A program made the translations under genes and the position numbers. A DNA stretch of 16,697 nt from Flavobacteriaceae bacterium (GTDB lineage Bacteria > Bacteroidota > Bacteroidia > Flavobacteriales > Flavobacteriaceae), in NCBI GenBank assembly GCA_023700885.1, contig JAMPYA010000028.1, positions 1 to 16,697 on the forward strand, read 5' to 3'. Positions within the stretch are counted from its first letter, which is position 1; each line of letters opens with the position of its first letter. Below, piece by piece: positions 8,104 through 14,653 of this stretch. Below the pieces are notes generated by a model. That model did no database searches. It was given only the letters and a program-made list of their open reading frames with translations, and was not told the DNA's origin.

Positions 8104-8470
8104 AATTAAATCCACAATCATTTTTTTATAATTTGTAAAAGCATAATAAAGATAAAAAAGCAACAACAAAATCATGGTTATTTGGTAATTTTGGGGTTTG
8201 AGAAAGATTTTTTATTAATCTTTGGAGCATTAGTAGCTATTTATATTATTTCAGAGGGTTAAATAAATATCAATTTCAGCATTTTACTTCAAAACCTCAT
8301 AATATCAAAATAGATATTATATCTTTGCATAGAATTAGTTGTACTCAATAGTAATATTTATCTATTGAAAAAATCTTTCGGTATATCAATTTTCACATTG
8401 AAATTTCCCAATTATTCATTAGTACTTCAATAAAATCTTAAACATAAATACATACACTTATTAAATTCAA
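8104..8470. other. Intergenic region and leader of the cold-shock-domain gene
   Basis: No complete gene. A stretch open from 8110 to 8264 encodes a hydrophobic tail (FLLIFGALVAIYII) but has no ATG in frame, so it is at most a remnant. A good -7 box TATCTTTG lies at 8320-8327. From there to the ATG at 8471 a leader of about 135 nt is predicted, with small dyads at 8346-8351/8362-8367 (CAATAG/CTATTG) and 8386-8390/8397-8401 (TCAAT/ATTGA). Confidence 0.5.
8320..8327 (+). promoter_or_regulatory. Probable -7 box for the cold-shock-domain gene
   Basis: TATCTTTG matches the Bacteroidetes TAnnTTTG -7 consensus exactly. No clear TTTG -33 element was found at the usual distance. It predicts a start near 8333 and a long 5' leader, as is common for cold-shock mRNAs. 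Confidence 0.5.
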
Positions 8471-8926
8471 ATGGCAAAACAACAACAATCTTTCAACAAA
8501 AACGAAAAAGAGAAAAAACGTTTAAAAAAGCGCGAAGAAAAAGAAAAGAAAAAAATTGAGCGCAAAGAAAACTCTAAAGGAGGTGCTTTTGAAGATATGA
8601 TTGCTTATGTTGATGAATTTGGAAATATTACAGATACCAAACCAGATCCAGCTGATAAAGTTGAAATTGATGTTGATAGCATTGAAATTGGTGTCCCTAA
8701 AAAAGAGGATAGAGAAGAAGATAATTTCAGCAATGAAAAGTTAGGAAAAGTTTCTTTTTTTGATAGTTCTAAAGGCTTCGGTTTTATAATAGATAACCAA
8801 TCTCAAGAAAAATATTTTGTTCATGTAAGCGGTCTTATTGATGATATTCAAGAAAATGATAAAGTTTCTTTTGAGTTGGAGCGAGGCATGAAGGGAATGA
8901 ACGCCGTACGAGTTAAAAAGCTCTAG
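8471..8926 (+). CDS. Cold-shock-domain RNA-binding protein with charged N-terminal extension
   Basis: 151 residues. Residues 1-37 are a Lys/Glu/Arg-rich, probably helical or disordered segment; 38-90 are acidic linker; ~91-151 form a CspA-type cold-shock domain with RNP1 KGFGFI (101-106) and RNP2 YFVHVS (115-120). Such domains bind single-stranded nucleic acid and act as RNA chaperones. The C-terminal domain is somewhat short but ends normally (MNAVRVKKL). The basic tail would raise RNA or ribosome affinity; this is inference. A monocistronic unit with a predicted long leader is likely, which could mediate temperature-dependent translation. Confidence 0.92.
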   Translation: MAKQQQSFNKNEKEKKRLKKREEKEKKKIERKENSKGGAFEDMIAYVDEFGNITDTKPDPADKVEIDVDSIEIGVPKKEDREEDNFSNEKLGKVSFFDSSKGFGFIIDNQSQEKYFVHVSGLIDDIQENDKVSFELERGMKGMNAVRVKKL

Positions 8927-8952
8927 TTTTAATGAAATAATAAAATCAAGAT

Positions 8953-9018
8953 TTGATTAAAATCATTATTTTAACTGATTAGAATCATTCTAAATTAGAA
9001 GTTACTTCACTATCTTGC
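8953..9018 (+). promoter_or_regulatory. Tandem Fnr-like boxes and weak -7 box before the AraC/TolB-like gene (P1)
   Basis: Two dyads with perfect TGAT-N4-ATCA cores: TTGATTAAAATCAT (8953-8966, centre 8959.5) and CTGATTAGAATCAT (8975-8988, centre 8981.5), exactly 22 bp apart. At 29.5 bp beyond the second centre lies TATCTTGC (9011-9018), a poor match to TAnnTTTA/G but at the position seen in five other copies in this window. The distal box is identical in sequence to the 12081-12094 box. Direction points to the gene at 9175, with a leader near 150 nt. Confidence 0.6.
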
Positions 9019-9174
9019 ATTTTGCATTTACTAAAAATTTGTTTTATTAATTGTTGCTTTACAAAAAGATCATACCTATCGTAAACTTTTATAGCAAATT
9101 CTTAATACTTTGAAATTTCTATTATATAATTTCTAGTCTTAAAATAAAGTAAATTATGATTTTAAATTGCATAA

Positions 9175-10053
9175 ATGGAAGAAGCCTTTATCATTCAGCT
9201 AAAGAAAATTATACTTGATCATTTAGAAGATGATCAGTTTAGTGTTTCCAATTTAGCTTCTGAAGTTGGATTAAGCAGATCACAATTGTTAAGAAAAGTA
9301 AAAAAATTTACAGGAATATCAGTAAATCAGCTTATTAATAACGTCAGATTAGAAGAAGCCGCCAAAAGAATTAGAACTACAAATGATACTGCATCTGAAA
9401 TAGCCTATCAAGTTGGATTTAGCAGCCCTTCATATTTTACTAAATGTTTTCAAAGAGTATTTGGATATACTCCAAGTGAATTTAAAAACAATCTAGGTGA
9501 AGCAATTGTTGATTTTAATAAGTATTCAAAACCCGCTAAGAAAAATAAAATTACCTTTTTTAACATTGCAATGCTTTCCTTTGCAGGAATTTTATTTGCT
9601 ATTTTTAGTTATGGCTTATTTATAAATCAATTTTACGCTAGAAATGAATTACAAACAGAAATACCATCTATAGCTGTGTTACCTTTATTAAACCTTTCTG
9701 AAAAGAAGGAACATGCTTACGTAACAGATGGAATTACAGAAGCTATTACCTATGAATTATCAAAATCTGACTCAATTAGAGTCATTTCAAGAACTTCTTC
9801 CATGATGTTTAAAGATGAAAAAAAAAGTAGTTCAGAAATTGCCAAAAAACTCAATGTAGATTATATCATGGAAGGATCTGTATTATATTTAACCGATAGT
9901 TTAAGAGTTACAATTCAACTTATAAAGCCCTTTCCAAAAGAAAGACATATTTATTCTAAAGTATATAATTTACCATTTTCTGATATGCTACAATTAGTAG
10001 GAGATGTCTCAAATGATGTAGCAAAAAATATTCGGTTATCAATTGATGAATAA
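9175..10053 (+). CDS. Membrane-tethered AraC-type regulator with C-terminal TolB/FlgO-like domain
   Basis: 292 residues. An AraC HTH domain lies at the N-terminus (~5-105): FSVSNLASEVGLSRSQLLRK is the first HTH, EIAYQVGFSSPSYFTKCFQR the second, followed by the GYTPSEFK signature. A single TM helix (126-150) follows a Lys-rich cytoplasmic stretch. The rest (~164-292) is the TolB-N/FlgO-like domain often found on adenylate cyclases and CadC-like regulators: SIAVLPLLNLS, DGITEAITYELS, VISRTSSMMFK and YIMEGSV. Topology should put HTH inside and the sensor domain in the periplasm, i.e. one-component transmembrane signalling. Relatives usually continue into TPR repeats; here the protein stops just after the TolB-like part, with no remnant downstream. 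The gene lies behind tandem Fnr-like boxes. Domain calls are firm; signal and targets are unknown. Confidence 0.87.
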   Translation: MEEAFIIQLKKIILDHLEDDQFSVSNLASEVGLSRSQLLRKVKKFTGISVNQLINNVRLEEAAKRIRTTNDTASEIAYQVGFSSPSYFTKCFQRVFGYTPSEFKNNLGEAIVDFNKYSKPAKKNKITFFNIAMLSFAGILFAIFSYGLFINQFYARNELQTEIPSIAVLPLLNLSEKKEHAYVTDGITEAITYELSKSDSIRVISRTSSMMFKDEKKSSSEIAKKLNVDYIMEGSVLYLTDSLRVTIQLIKPFPKERHIYSKVYNLPFSDMLQLVGDVSNDVAKNIRLSIDE

Positions 10054-10072
10054 AATGTAAGAATGCATTTTA
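10051..10072 (+). terminator. Weak hairpin overlapping the AraC/TolB-like stop codon
   Basis: TAAAATG (10051-10057, containing the stop codon) pairs with CATTTTA (10066-10072) over an 8-nt loop. No strong T-tract follows, so readthrough into the next gene is possible. Confidence 0.3.
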
Positions 10073-10099
10073 TATCTTATTAATCCATTATTATCATAA

Positions 10100-10188
10100 T
10101 GCTTCATTTATTAAACATTACTGCTTCAATCTTACAAGTTTTTGCTTCATAGTTGATAAGTTTATAGTCATATATAAGTCTAATTTTA
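10100..10188 (+). promoter_or_regulatory. Phased TGCTTCA repeats and -7 box before the PepSY-like gene
   Basis: TGCTTCA occurs at 10100-10106, 10122-10128 and 10143-10149, spaced 22 and 21 bp, i.e. on one helix face. TAATTTTA at 10181-10188 fits a Bacteroidetes -7 box (TAnnTTTA/G), 28 nt before the ATG. Direct repeats about 21 bp apart are typical of AraC-family operators, and the AraC-type gene is immediately upstream. The link is inference. Confidence 0.4.
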
Positions 10189-10215
10189 AATCATAATTTT
10201 AAAAATATATATATT

Positions 10216-10731
10216 ATGAGAAAATTAGTTATGGGTCTTTTATTAATTGGAATGACCGCCCAATCGTTTTCACAAAGTAGTGAAAATTTTAAAACAATTG
10301 AGCTAGATGAGGTTAACATTATTGCTTTAAATTCAACTTATGTCAATAGAGTTATTGACAAGAATTCTGCAGCACCTGTTCAACATCTTGAAAGAAAAGC
10401 AGCAGCTTTCGATATTACAGTTTCCGATCTATTTTCAGAAGAATTTGATACTTATGAAGTAAATTTTGAAAATCAATTTGGTAGAATTACGGCTACATAT
10501 GACGTGGATGGTGAAATAATGAGAAGTTATGAAAAGTTTAAAGATGTAAAAGTACCTTCTGCTGTTTCTAAATCAATTGCAAGTAAATTTCCAGGATGGC
10601 ACACTTCAAATACAACCTATTTAGTTAATTACAAACATGATGGGAATTTATCAAGAGTGTATAAAGTTTCTCTTGAAAAAGGAAAAGAACGTTTGAATAT
10701 TAAAACAGATGAAAAAGGAAATTTTCTATAG
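10216..10731 (+). CDS. Secreted PepSY-like (beta-lactamase-inhibitor-like) protein
   Basis: 171 residues. Clear signal peptide MRKLVMGLLLIGMTAQSFSQ with cleavage after ~residue 20. Residues ~85-171 show a PepSY-like pattern: ITATYDVDGEIMRSYEKFKDVKVPSAVSK, then KFPGW, then YKVSLEKGKERLNIKTDEKGNF, meaning a beta pair with a DG turn, a 'VP..V...I...FPG' helix, and a final sheet ending in a DEKG turn. This fold is common in Bacteroidetes periplasmic proteins of unknown function. The N-terminal third (LDEVNIIALNSTYVNRVID) is not recognised. It sits after the AraC/TolB-like regulator, with possible phased operator repeats upstream, and ends in its own terminator. Confidence 0.7.
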   Translation: MRKLVMGLLLIGMTAQSFSQSSENFKTIELDEVNIIALNSTYVNRVIDKNSAAPVQHLERKAAAFDITVSDLFSEEFDTYEVNFENQFGRITATYDVDGEIMRSYEKFKDVKVPSAVSKSIASKFPGWHTSNTTYLVNYKHDGNLSRVYKVSLEKGKERLNIKTDEKGNFL

Positions 10732-10762
10732 ATATTATTATTTAAATAAATTAACAAAAATT

Positions 10763-10786
10763 GCTGTTCTTTTGAACGGCTTTTTT
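10763..10786 (+). terminator. Terminator of the PepSY-like gene
   Basis: GCTGTTC (10763-10769) pairs with GAACGGC (10774-10780; one T-G pair) around a TTTT loop, followed by six T's (10781-10786). Confidence 0.88.
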
Positions 10787-10961
10787 ATTGAAAAATATAA
10801 AAAATGTCATTTGAACAAATAGTTTTTTTTTATTAATTACTGAGTAAAGGAAATTAACCAAATAAATGCTTACAAAATATTTATCTTTTAACTCATAGTT
10901 GGATTGTTTTTCTTAATATTGGACTCTAATTAAAAACATATTAAATAATATAAATGCTTCT

Positions 10962-11879
10962 ATGAGTCAATTAAAAAACCCAGCTTTAATTATTCTAGCA
11001 TTTTTTTCAATATATGTTATTTGGGGATCAACCTATTTGCTCAATAAAATAGCAGTTACAGAATTACCGCCATTGATGTTGGCTTCAGTAAGGTTTATAA
11101 CTGCGGGATTTTTAATCTTTTTAATTTCATTGTTTTTAAAAATTAAAATCACGGTTACTCGCAAACAATTAATTAACAGCGCTGTAGCTGGTTTTTTGTT
11201 TTTAACTTTTGGAAATGGAGTAGTGGTATGGGCTTTAAAATATGTAGATAGTGGTTTTGCTGCTCTCCAAATATCAGCGCAACCTCTAGTTGTACTAGTA
11301 CTTATGCGTTTTTTTGACAGAAAAAAAATAAAACCTATGTCATTTATTGGAGTTATTCTTGGTTTTATCGGCATCTATTTATTGGTAAGTCAAAAGGAAT
11401 TAATTACACAGCAAAATACATCCTTAGGAATGTTGATGATTTTTGCATGTATGTTAAGCTGGGGTTATGGCAGTATATTTGTTGCAAAAGCAGATTTGCC
11501 AACAAATTTCTTTGTCAATACAGCTTATCAAATGTTAACTGGTGGTGTTATGTTGTTAATAGGAAGTTATTTATTTGATGAAGTATGGATATTTCCTACA
11601 CAATGGAGTCAGTCTGTTCAAATTTCAATGATATTGCTTGTAATTTTTGGCAGTGTCATTGCATTTACAGCATTTAATTTTTTATTAAGAACTACTTCTC
11701 CAGAAAAAGTAGCAACTTCAACATACGTAAATCCTATTATTGCTTTATTACTTGGCTGGTATTATTTAAATGAGCAAATTACATTACAATCAATTTTTGC
11801 TGCAGTAATTCTTTTAACTGGTGTTTATTTTATCAATACCAAAAAAGTAATTACAATTTTATCTAGATTTTTTAAATAA
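10962..11879 (+). CDS. EamA/DMT-superfamily inner-membrane transporter
   Basis: 305 residues with about ten hydrophobic helices, in two EamA repeats. Repeat 1 opens with IWGSTYLLNKIAVTELPPL (20-38) and the RF motif (44-45). Repeat 2 opens with SWGYGSIFVAKADLP (166-180) and carries the typical NPIIALLLGWYYLNEQ end (257-271). It resembles the YedA/RhaT-like branch of drug/metabolite exporters, which move amino acids or other small metabolites; the substrate cannot be read. The 230-nt upstream gap shows no clear promoter box. It is the last gene before the stress cluster, and no clear terminator follows. Confidence 0.92.
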   Translation: MSQLKNPALIILAFFSIYVIWGSTYLLNKIAVTELPPLMLASVRFITAGFLIFLISLFLKIKITVTRKQLINSAVAGFLFLTFGNGVVVWALKYVDSGFAALQISAQPLVVLVLMRFFDRKKIKPMSFIGVILGFIGIYLLVSQKELITQQNTSLGMLMIFACMLSWGYGSIFVAKADLPTNFFVNTAYQMLTGGVMLLIGSYLFDEVWIFPTQWSQSVQISMILLVIFGSVIAFTAFNFLLRTTSPEKVATSTYVNPIIALLLGWYYLNEQITLQSIFAAVILLTGVYFINTKKVITILSRFFK

Positions 11880-12080
11880 TTTTTAAGTTATTATTAACCA
11901 ATCTTATACTTTCTAATCACTTAAAATAATCTAAATATTATTTTCCAAAAGTGTAAATTCTCATACTTGTAAGTAATATTAAATGTATCATAATTTATAT
12001 TATGTTAAATAGTATTTTAAATATATCTCCACCTTCTATTCATTAATACCATTTTATTCTCTTAGCTCAAATAATTTATA

Positions 12081-12146
12081 TTGATTAAAATCATTTTCAT
12101 TGATGACACTCCTCATTGTTATTCTCAAATTAATTTAATAAACTTA
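12081..12146 (+). promoter_or_regulatory. Tandem Fnr-like boxes and -7 box of the DUF2267 operon (P2)
   Basis: TTGATTAAAATCAT (12081-12094, centre 12087.5) has a perfect TGAT-N4-ATCA core. ATGACACTCCTCAT (12103-12116, centre 12109.5) keeps only TGA-N6-TCA. Centres are 22 bp apart. TAAACTTA (12139-12146) starts 29.5 bp after the proximal centre, matching the -7 box position of the other copies with one mismatch to TAnnTTTA. The ATG at 12170 lies 31 nt from the box start. Confidence 0.65.
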
Positions 12147-12169
12147 ATTGTTTAATTAAATATAATATT

Positions 12170-12619
12170 ATGGCGCATGATTTTACCAAATTCGCCCTTG
12201 AAGGAAATAAATTTCTGAAAGATTATACGGCAGAACTAAATCTTGGTGAAGATACTGATAAAGCATATAGAATTTTAACAGCGATACTACACGCCTTTCG
12301 TGGAATGATTTCCTTTCAAGAATCCGTCCAATTGATTTCTCAGTTCCCAATGTTTCTAAAGGCTGTTTATGTAAACCGTTGGGATACTAAACAAAATAAA
12401 ACCAAACCAAAGAATACTGAGCAATTTATTGCATTGGTTAGAGAAAAATGTGGGAATACTGCTGCTATTGATTTTCCTGATGACGATATTTCAGAAATGT
12501 ATTTTAGTGTAACCTTTATTTCATTAAGAAAATATATTTCATTTGGAGAACTTGAAGATCTTAAAAGCAATCTTCCTAAAGATTTGAAATGGATGGTTGG
12601 CGGTACACTTTTATTTTAA
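12170..12619 (+). CDS. DUF2267 stress-associated protein
   Basis: 149 residues, cytoplasmic, no TM. The pattern matches DUF2267: DKAYRILTAILHAFRGMISFQESVQ, then ISQFPMFLKAVYVNRW, then a second half with EQFIALVREKCG and a repeated SLRKYISFGELEDLKSNLPKD. It forms two all-helical halves with the 'I...EE...L..QLP' motif. Biochemical function is unknown; the family is often found with universal stress proteins, Hsp20 and Crp/Fnr-type regulators, as here. It is the first gene after tandem Fnr-like boxes and probably co-transcribed with the gene 60 nt downstream. Confidence 0.8.
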   Translation: MAHDFTKFALEGNKFLKDYTAELNLGEDTDKAYRILTAILHAFRGMISFQESVQLISQFPMFLKAVYVNRWDTKQNKTKPKNTEQFIALVREKCGNTAAIDFPDDDISEMYFSVTFISLRKYISFGELEDLKSNLPKDLKWMVGGTLLF

Positions 12620-12679
12620 ATTTTTACTTCATTTAATGATTTATAACTACTTTATTATTAATTTATTAAACTATTTGAT

Positions 12680-13099
12680 ATGATTAATACAGGCATTTGG
12701 ATAGACCGCCACAAAGCACATATAATTTCAATTGAAGACGAAAGTGAAATTAAACAAACAATAATAGAATCTGATGTTGAAGATTTCAATGTTAAAGGTG
12801 GATCTAGATCTAAAACAACTTGGGGATCTCAAGATAAAGTTTCAGAAAGAACCTACTTGGAAAGAAGAAAATTGCAACTTAAAAACTATTTTCATAAAAT
12901 TATGGATAATATCAATTATTCGGATGCAATTGCAATTTATGGTCCTGCATACACTAAAATTCATTTTAAAGAGGAAATTAAAAAGAATAATAAAACTATT
13001 TTTGAAAAGATTAGAATTGTAAAAACTGAAGATAGTATGACTGATAACCAGTTTAAAGCTCTGGTTAAATCTTTTTCAAACTCTATTAATAGAATTTAA
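12680..13099 (+). CDS. Bacterial eRF1-like (baeRF) / host-attachment-type family protein
   Basis: 139 residues. It starts with GIWIDRHKAHIISIED, the first strand pair of small bacterial proteins related to eRF1/Dom34 and ribosomal L7Ae-like folds. A Lys/Arg-rich middle helix (ERTYLERRKLQLKNYFHKIM), an AIAIYGPAYTKIHFKEEI element and a KTEDSMTDNQFKALVKSF end follow; the 'GP...K..' turn and 'D.MT..Q' tail are family-typical. Function is not established; a translation or ribosome-rescue link is only suggested by the fold. It lies 60 nt after DUF2267 with no promoter of its own, and converges with the minus-strand gene 8 nt away with no strong terminator between. Confidence 0.6.
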   Translation: MINTGIWIDRHKAHIISIEDESEIKQTIIESDVEDFNVKGGSRSKTTWGSQDKVSERTYLERRKLQLKNYFHKIMDNINYSDAIAIYGPAYTKIHFKEEIKKNNKTIFEKIRIVKTEDSMTDNQFKALVKSFSNSINRI

Positions 13100-13107
13100 A
13101 ACTTATA

Positions 13108-13536
13108 TTAATTATTAATTTTCTTTTGCTTATTTCTAATTAATATTTCTTTAATTAAATTAAAGGTTTCTTTTTTAAGTTCTTTTATACTTTGCATGTA
13201 TGAATATTTTTTTTCACTTATTTCATAATGCTTTATATAAAATTCATCTGTTCCATATATATTGGTATTTTCTAGAAATACAGACAAATATTTTAGTTGT
13301 GTATAAATATCTGATTTTAAATCATCTAAATCTATTTTATTAGATTCAATTTGTCGAACCACTTCTTTTGATTTGTTAAACATATCAAAACCGCATAATT
13401 CAATAAAATGAGAATTAATGAGTTCTTCTAAAATTGATATTTCATCAGAAATGAAATCTAATTCAGACAACCATTCTTTATAATTTTCATAAATAATATA
13501 TGACGATTTTAATTCTGTTTGAGCTTGTTGATCCAT
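13108..13536 (-). CDS. Hypothetical charged helical protein
   Basis: 142 residues, not recognised. No signal peptide or TM. It is acidic in the first half and lysine-rich at the end, with long heptad-like stretches (ELDFISDEISILEELINSHFIEL, and DEFYIKHYEISEKKYSYMQS with its following Lys-rich helix), so probably an all-helical, partly coiled-coil cytoplasmic protein. It starts at ATG 13536, 65 nt downstream of hsp20 on the same strand, with a strong dyad (13555-13577) between. Partial readthrough from the Fnr-boxed hsp20 promoter would place it in the same regulon. A chaperone-linked role is only a guess from position. Confidence 0.7.
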   Translation of the reverse strand: MDQQAQTELKSSYIIYENYKEWLSELDFISDEISILEELINSHFIELCGFDMFNKSKEVVRQIESNKIDLDDLKSDIYTQLKYLSVFLENTNIYGTDEFYIKHYEISEKKYSYMQSIKELKKETFNLIKEILIRNKQKKINN

Positions 13537-13554
13537 GATATTATTTTTAAAGCA

Positions 13555-13577
13555 AACAGGAAGATATTCTTCCTGTT
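13555..13577 (-). terminator. Hairpin between hsp20 and the downstream gene
   Basis: The 10-bp perfect stem AACAGGAAGA (13555-13564) / TCTTCCTGTT (13568-13577) has a 3-nt loop. On the - strand it is followed by the broken T-tract TTTGCTTT, so termination is probably partial, lowering but not abolishing expression of the 142-residue protein. Confidence 0.6.
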
Positions 13578-13601
13578 AGTCAGTTTAAAAGTATCTTAAT
13601 A

Positions 13602-14045
13602 TTAAGTAATTTCAATTACTTTAGATTTTGGTAAAACTTTGTATTCATCTTTTTTAGTGAGTACAATATTTAGAATTCCATTTTCATAATGGGCATCTAT
13701 CTTTTTATCCATATTTACACTCTCTGGTAAAGCAATTGAACGGTTAAATGAGCTGTAGTTAAACTCTCTACGAGAAAAACCTTCCTCCTTTTCTTCTTTT
13801 TTACTAGTTTTTTCGGCTGAAATCATTAGCAAATCATTTTCAATTTTCACTTTGAAATCTTTTTTTGTTAATCCTGGTGCGGCAACTTCAATTTCAAATG
13901 TGTCTTTGTGTTCTTTAATATTGACGGCTGGCATAATTTGATTTCTTAGTGAAAAATCATCAAAGAATAATTTTTCATTATTCCATAAATCACCAAACAT
14001 AGTGTCAATTAAAGGAAATCTGTTGTTAAATTTAATTAAAGACAT
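13602..14045 (-). CDS. Small heat-shock protein (Hsp20/alpha-crystallin)
   Basis: 147 residues, the usual size. A short N-terminal arm is followed by the alpha-crystallin domain (~38-135): MPAVNIKEHKDTFEIEVAAP, GLTKKDFKVKIENDLLMISA, then FNRSIALPESVNMDKKIDAH and the diagnostic ENGILNIVLTKK. A C-terminal IEI triplet (KVIEIT) supplies the I-x-I oligomerisation motif. It is an ATP-independent holdase for unfolding proteins. The gene starts 37 nt after the first base of a TAAATTTA -7 box behind tandem Fnr-like dyads, which suggests control by redox, oxygen or a Crp/Fnr-type signal besides heat. No CIRCE element (the HrcA operator) was seen upstream. Confidence 0.95.
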   Translation of the reverse strand: MSLIKFNNRFPLIDTMFGDLWNNEKLFFDDFSLRNQIMPAVNIKEHKDTFEIEVAAPGLTKKDFKVKIENDLLMISAEKTSKKEEKEEGFSRREFNYSSFNRSIALPESVNMDKKIDAHYENGILNIVLTKKDEYKVLPKSKVIEIT

Positions 14046-14074
14046 ATTTTAGGTTTTAAGGTTAATAATCTTCT

Positions 14075-14140
14075 TAAATTTAATAACTTATAACAAAAAT
14101 AGCAATGACATAAATCAATACAATTGATGATAATAATCAA
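14075..14140 (-). promoter_or_regulatory. Tandem Fnr-like boxes and -7 box of hsp20 (P3)
   Basis: Given on the + strand: ATGACATAAATCAA (14105-14118, centre 14111.5) and ATGATAATAATCAA (14127-14140, centre 14133.5), 22 bp apart. The second differs from the Fnr consensus TTGAT-N4-ATCAA by one base. On the - strand TAAATTTA begins at 14082, 29.5 bp from the proximal centre, and ends at 14075. Predicted start near 14070, class-II-like spacing (about -41). Confidence 0.72.
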
Positions 14141-14149
14141 GAAAAATTC

Positions 14150-14350
14150 ATAAAAAAAGCGGAAATTTTCATTTCCGCTTCTCGAAAGTTTTTCTAGTTT
14201 TTGTTCCATATAAAATTTTATAAATATCTTCAAACTTTCCACCAAGCTTATCTGCGAAGAATACCTATTTAATTTTACTTCAACTCTTATTAGAAAACTT
14301 TCCAATTTCTAACTAACTTTAACTAAACATCTAAATAACATGATCTAGAA
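14150..14350 (-). ncRNA. Predicted Fnr-controlled small RNA B
   Basis: Start is predicted near 14350 from the TAATTTTG box (14362-14355); the end is at the 14152-14180 terminator, about 200 nt in all. Internal structure includes TTAGAAA/TTTCTAA (14306-14312 with 14290-14296) around a purine-rich loop TTGGAAAGT, and a looser pairing between TATTCTTC and GAAGATA further on, with a second GGAAAGTTT copy inside. A TTG-started 89-codon frame (14305-14036) crosses the terminator, the hsp20 operator and the hsp20 start, so I reject it as a gene. No ATG frame longer than about ten codons fits inside the transcript. Evidence is promoter plus terminator plus no gene; no known RNA family was recognised. 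Confidence 0.5.
14152..14180 (-). terminator. Minus-strand terminator of predicted sRNA B
   Basis: The 10-bp perfect stem AAGCGGAAAT / ATTTCCGCTT (14157-14166 with 14171-14180) has a 4-nt loop. On the - strand it is followed by seven T's (complement of 14152-14158, partly inside the stem). It is far GC-richer than its surroundings and lies where no minus-strand protein gene ends. Confidence 0.85.
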
Positions 14351-14354
14351 TGCT

Positions 14355-14420
14355 CAAAATTAATATTTAATGCAACGTTTAACAATGATACAAATCAATA
14401 AGAAAATTGATTTACGTCAA
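14355..14420 (-). promoter_or_regulatory. Tandem Fnr-like boxes and -7 box of predicted sRNA B (P4)
   Basis: Given on the + strand: ATGATACAAATCAA (14385-14398, centre 14391.5) and TTGATTTACGTCAA (14407-14420, centre 14413.5), 22 bp apart, each one base from TTGAT-N4-ATCAA. On the - strand TAATTTTG (14362-14355) is a perfect TAnnTTTG box starting 29.5 bp from the proximal centre. This is the best copy in the window, yet no protein gene follows it. Confidence 0.72.
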
Positions 14421-14434
14421 TAATATTTAGATTC

Positions 14435-14471
14435 AAAATAAAAGAAACGGGATTCTTTCGTTTCCCGTTTC
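14435..14471 (-). terminator. Minus-strand terminator of predicted sRNA A
   Basis: The 9-bp perfect stem GAAACGGGA (14444-14452) / TCCCGTTTC (14463-14471) has a 10-nt loop. On the - strand it is followed by TTTTATTTT (complement of 14435-14443). The unusually G/C-rich stem in AT-rich surroundings supports real function; no minus-strand ORF ends near it. Confidence 0.82.
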
Positions 14472-14649
14472 CTGAAGAGATTAACTTATCTTTTTAATCT
14501 TTGTTGTATTCCTAAATTATTTTCTCAAATAATTGTTAAAATAGATTAAAATTTAATCGACCTCTCCATAAATGAACTTACCATTTAGATAAGAGCACTA
14601 TTTCTATTCTTGAAAACTAACTCCCTTTAAAATTTTCAAGATTTTTTAT
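14435..14649 (-). ncRNA. Predicted Fnr-controlled small RNA A
   Basis: Start is predicted near 14649 from the TAAATTTA box (14661-14654); the end is at the 14435-14471 terminator, about 210 nt. It is dense in hairpins. CTTGAAAA/TTTTCAAG (14640-14633 with 14616-14609) encloses a purine-rich loop (AAAGGGAGTTAG). AATTATTT/AAATAATT closes a GAGA loop of GNRA type (14534-14515). AGATTAA/TTAATCT (14500-14494 with 14484-14478) follows, then the terminator. The longest ATG frame is 12 codons (14584-14546). It has the same layout and length as sRNA B, but little primary sequence is shared beyond AAAG...GTTAGTT-like and GGAAA patches. No Rfam family was recognised from memory. Confidence 0.5.
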
Positions 14650-14653
14650 ACGC

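Noticed and set aside
8110..8264. Open stretch encoding a hydrophobic tail (GALVAIYII)
   Set aside because: No ATG in frame and no recognisable family; at most a remnant of a membrane-protein gene.
11880..12080. Search for a terminator or gene between the EamA transporter and P2
   Set aside because: Only a weak CATAAT/ATTATG dyad near 11990 was seen; no GC-containing stem with T-tract and no ORF.
14036..14305. 89-codon minus-strand frame started by TTG
   Set aside because: It passes through a perfect terminator hairpin, both hsp20 operator dyads and into the hsp20 start, has no ATG near its beginning and shows no protein-family features. Non-coding use of the DNA explains it better.
14546..14584. 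12-codon ATG frame inside predicted sRNA A (and a 10-codon one in sRNA B from 14341)
   Set aside because: Too short to judge and expected by chance in such sequence; worth revisiting only if conserved in relatives.
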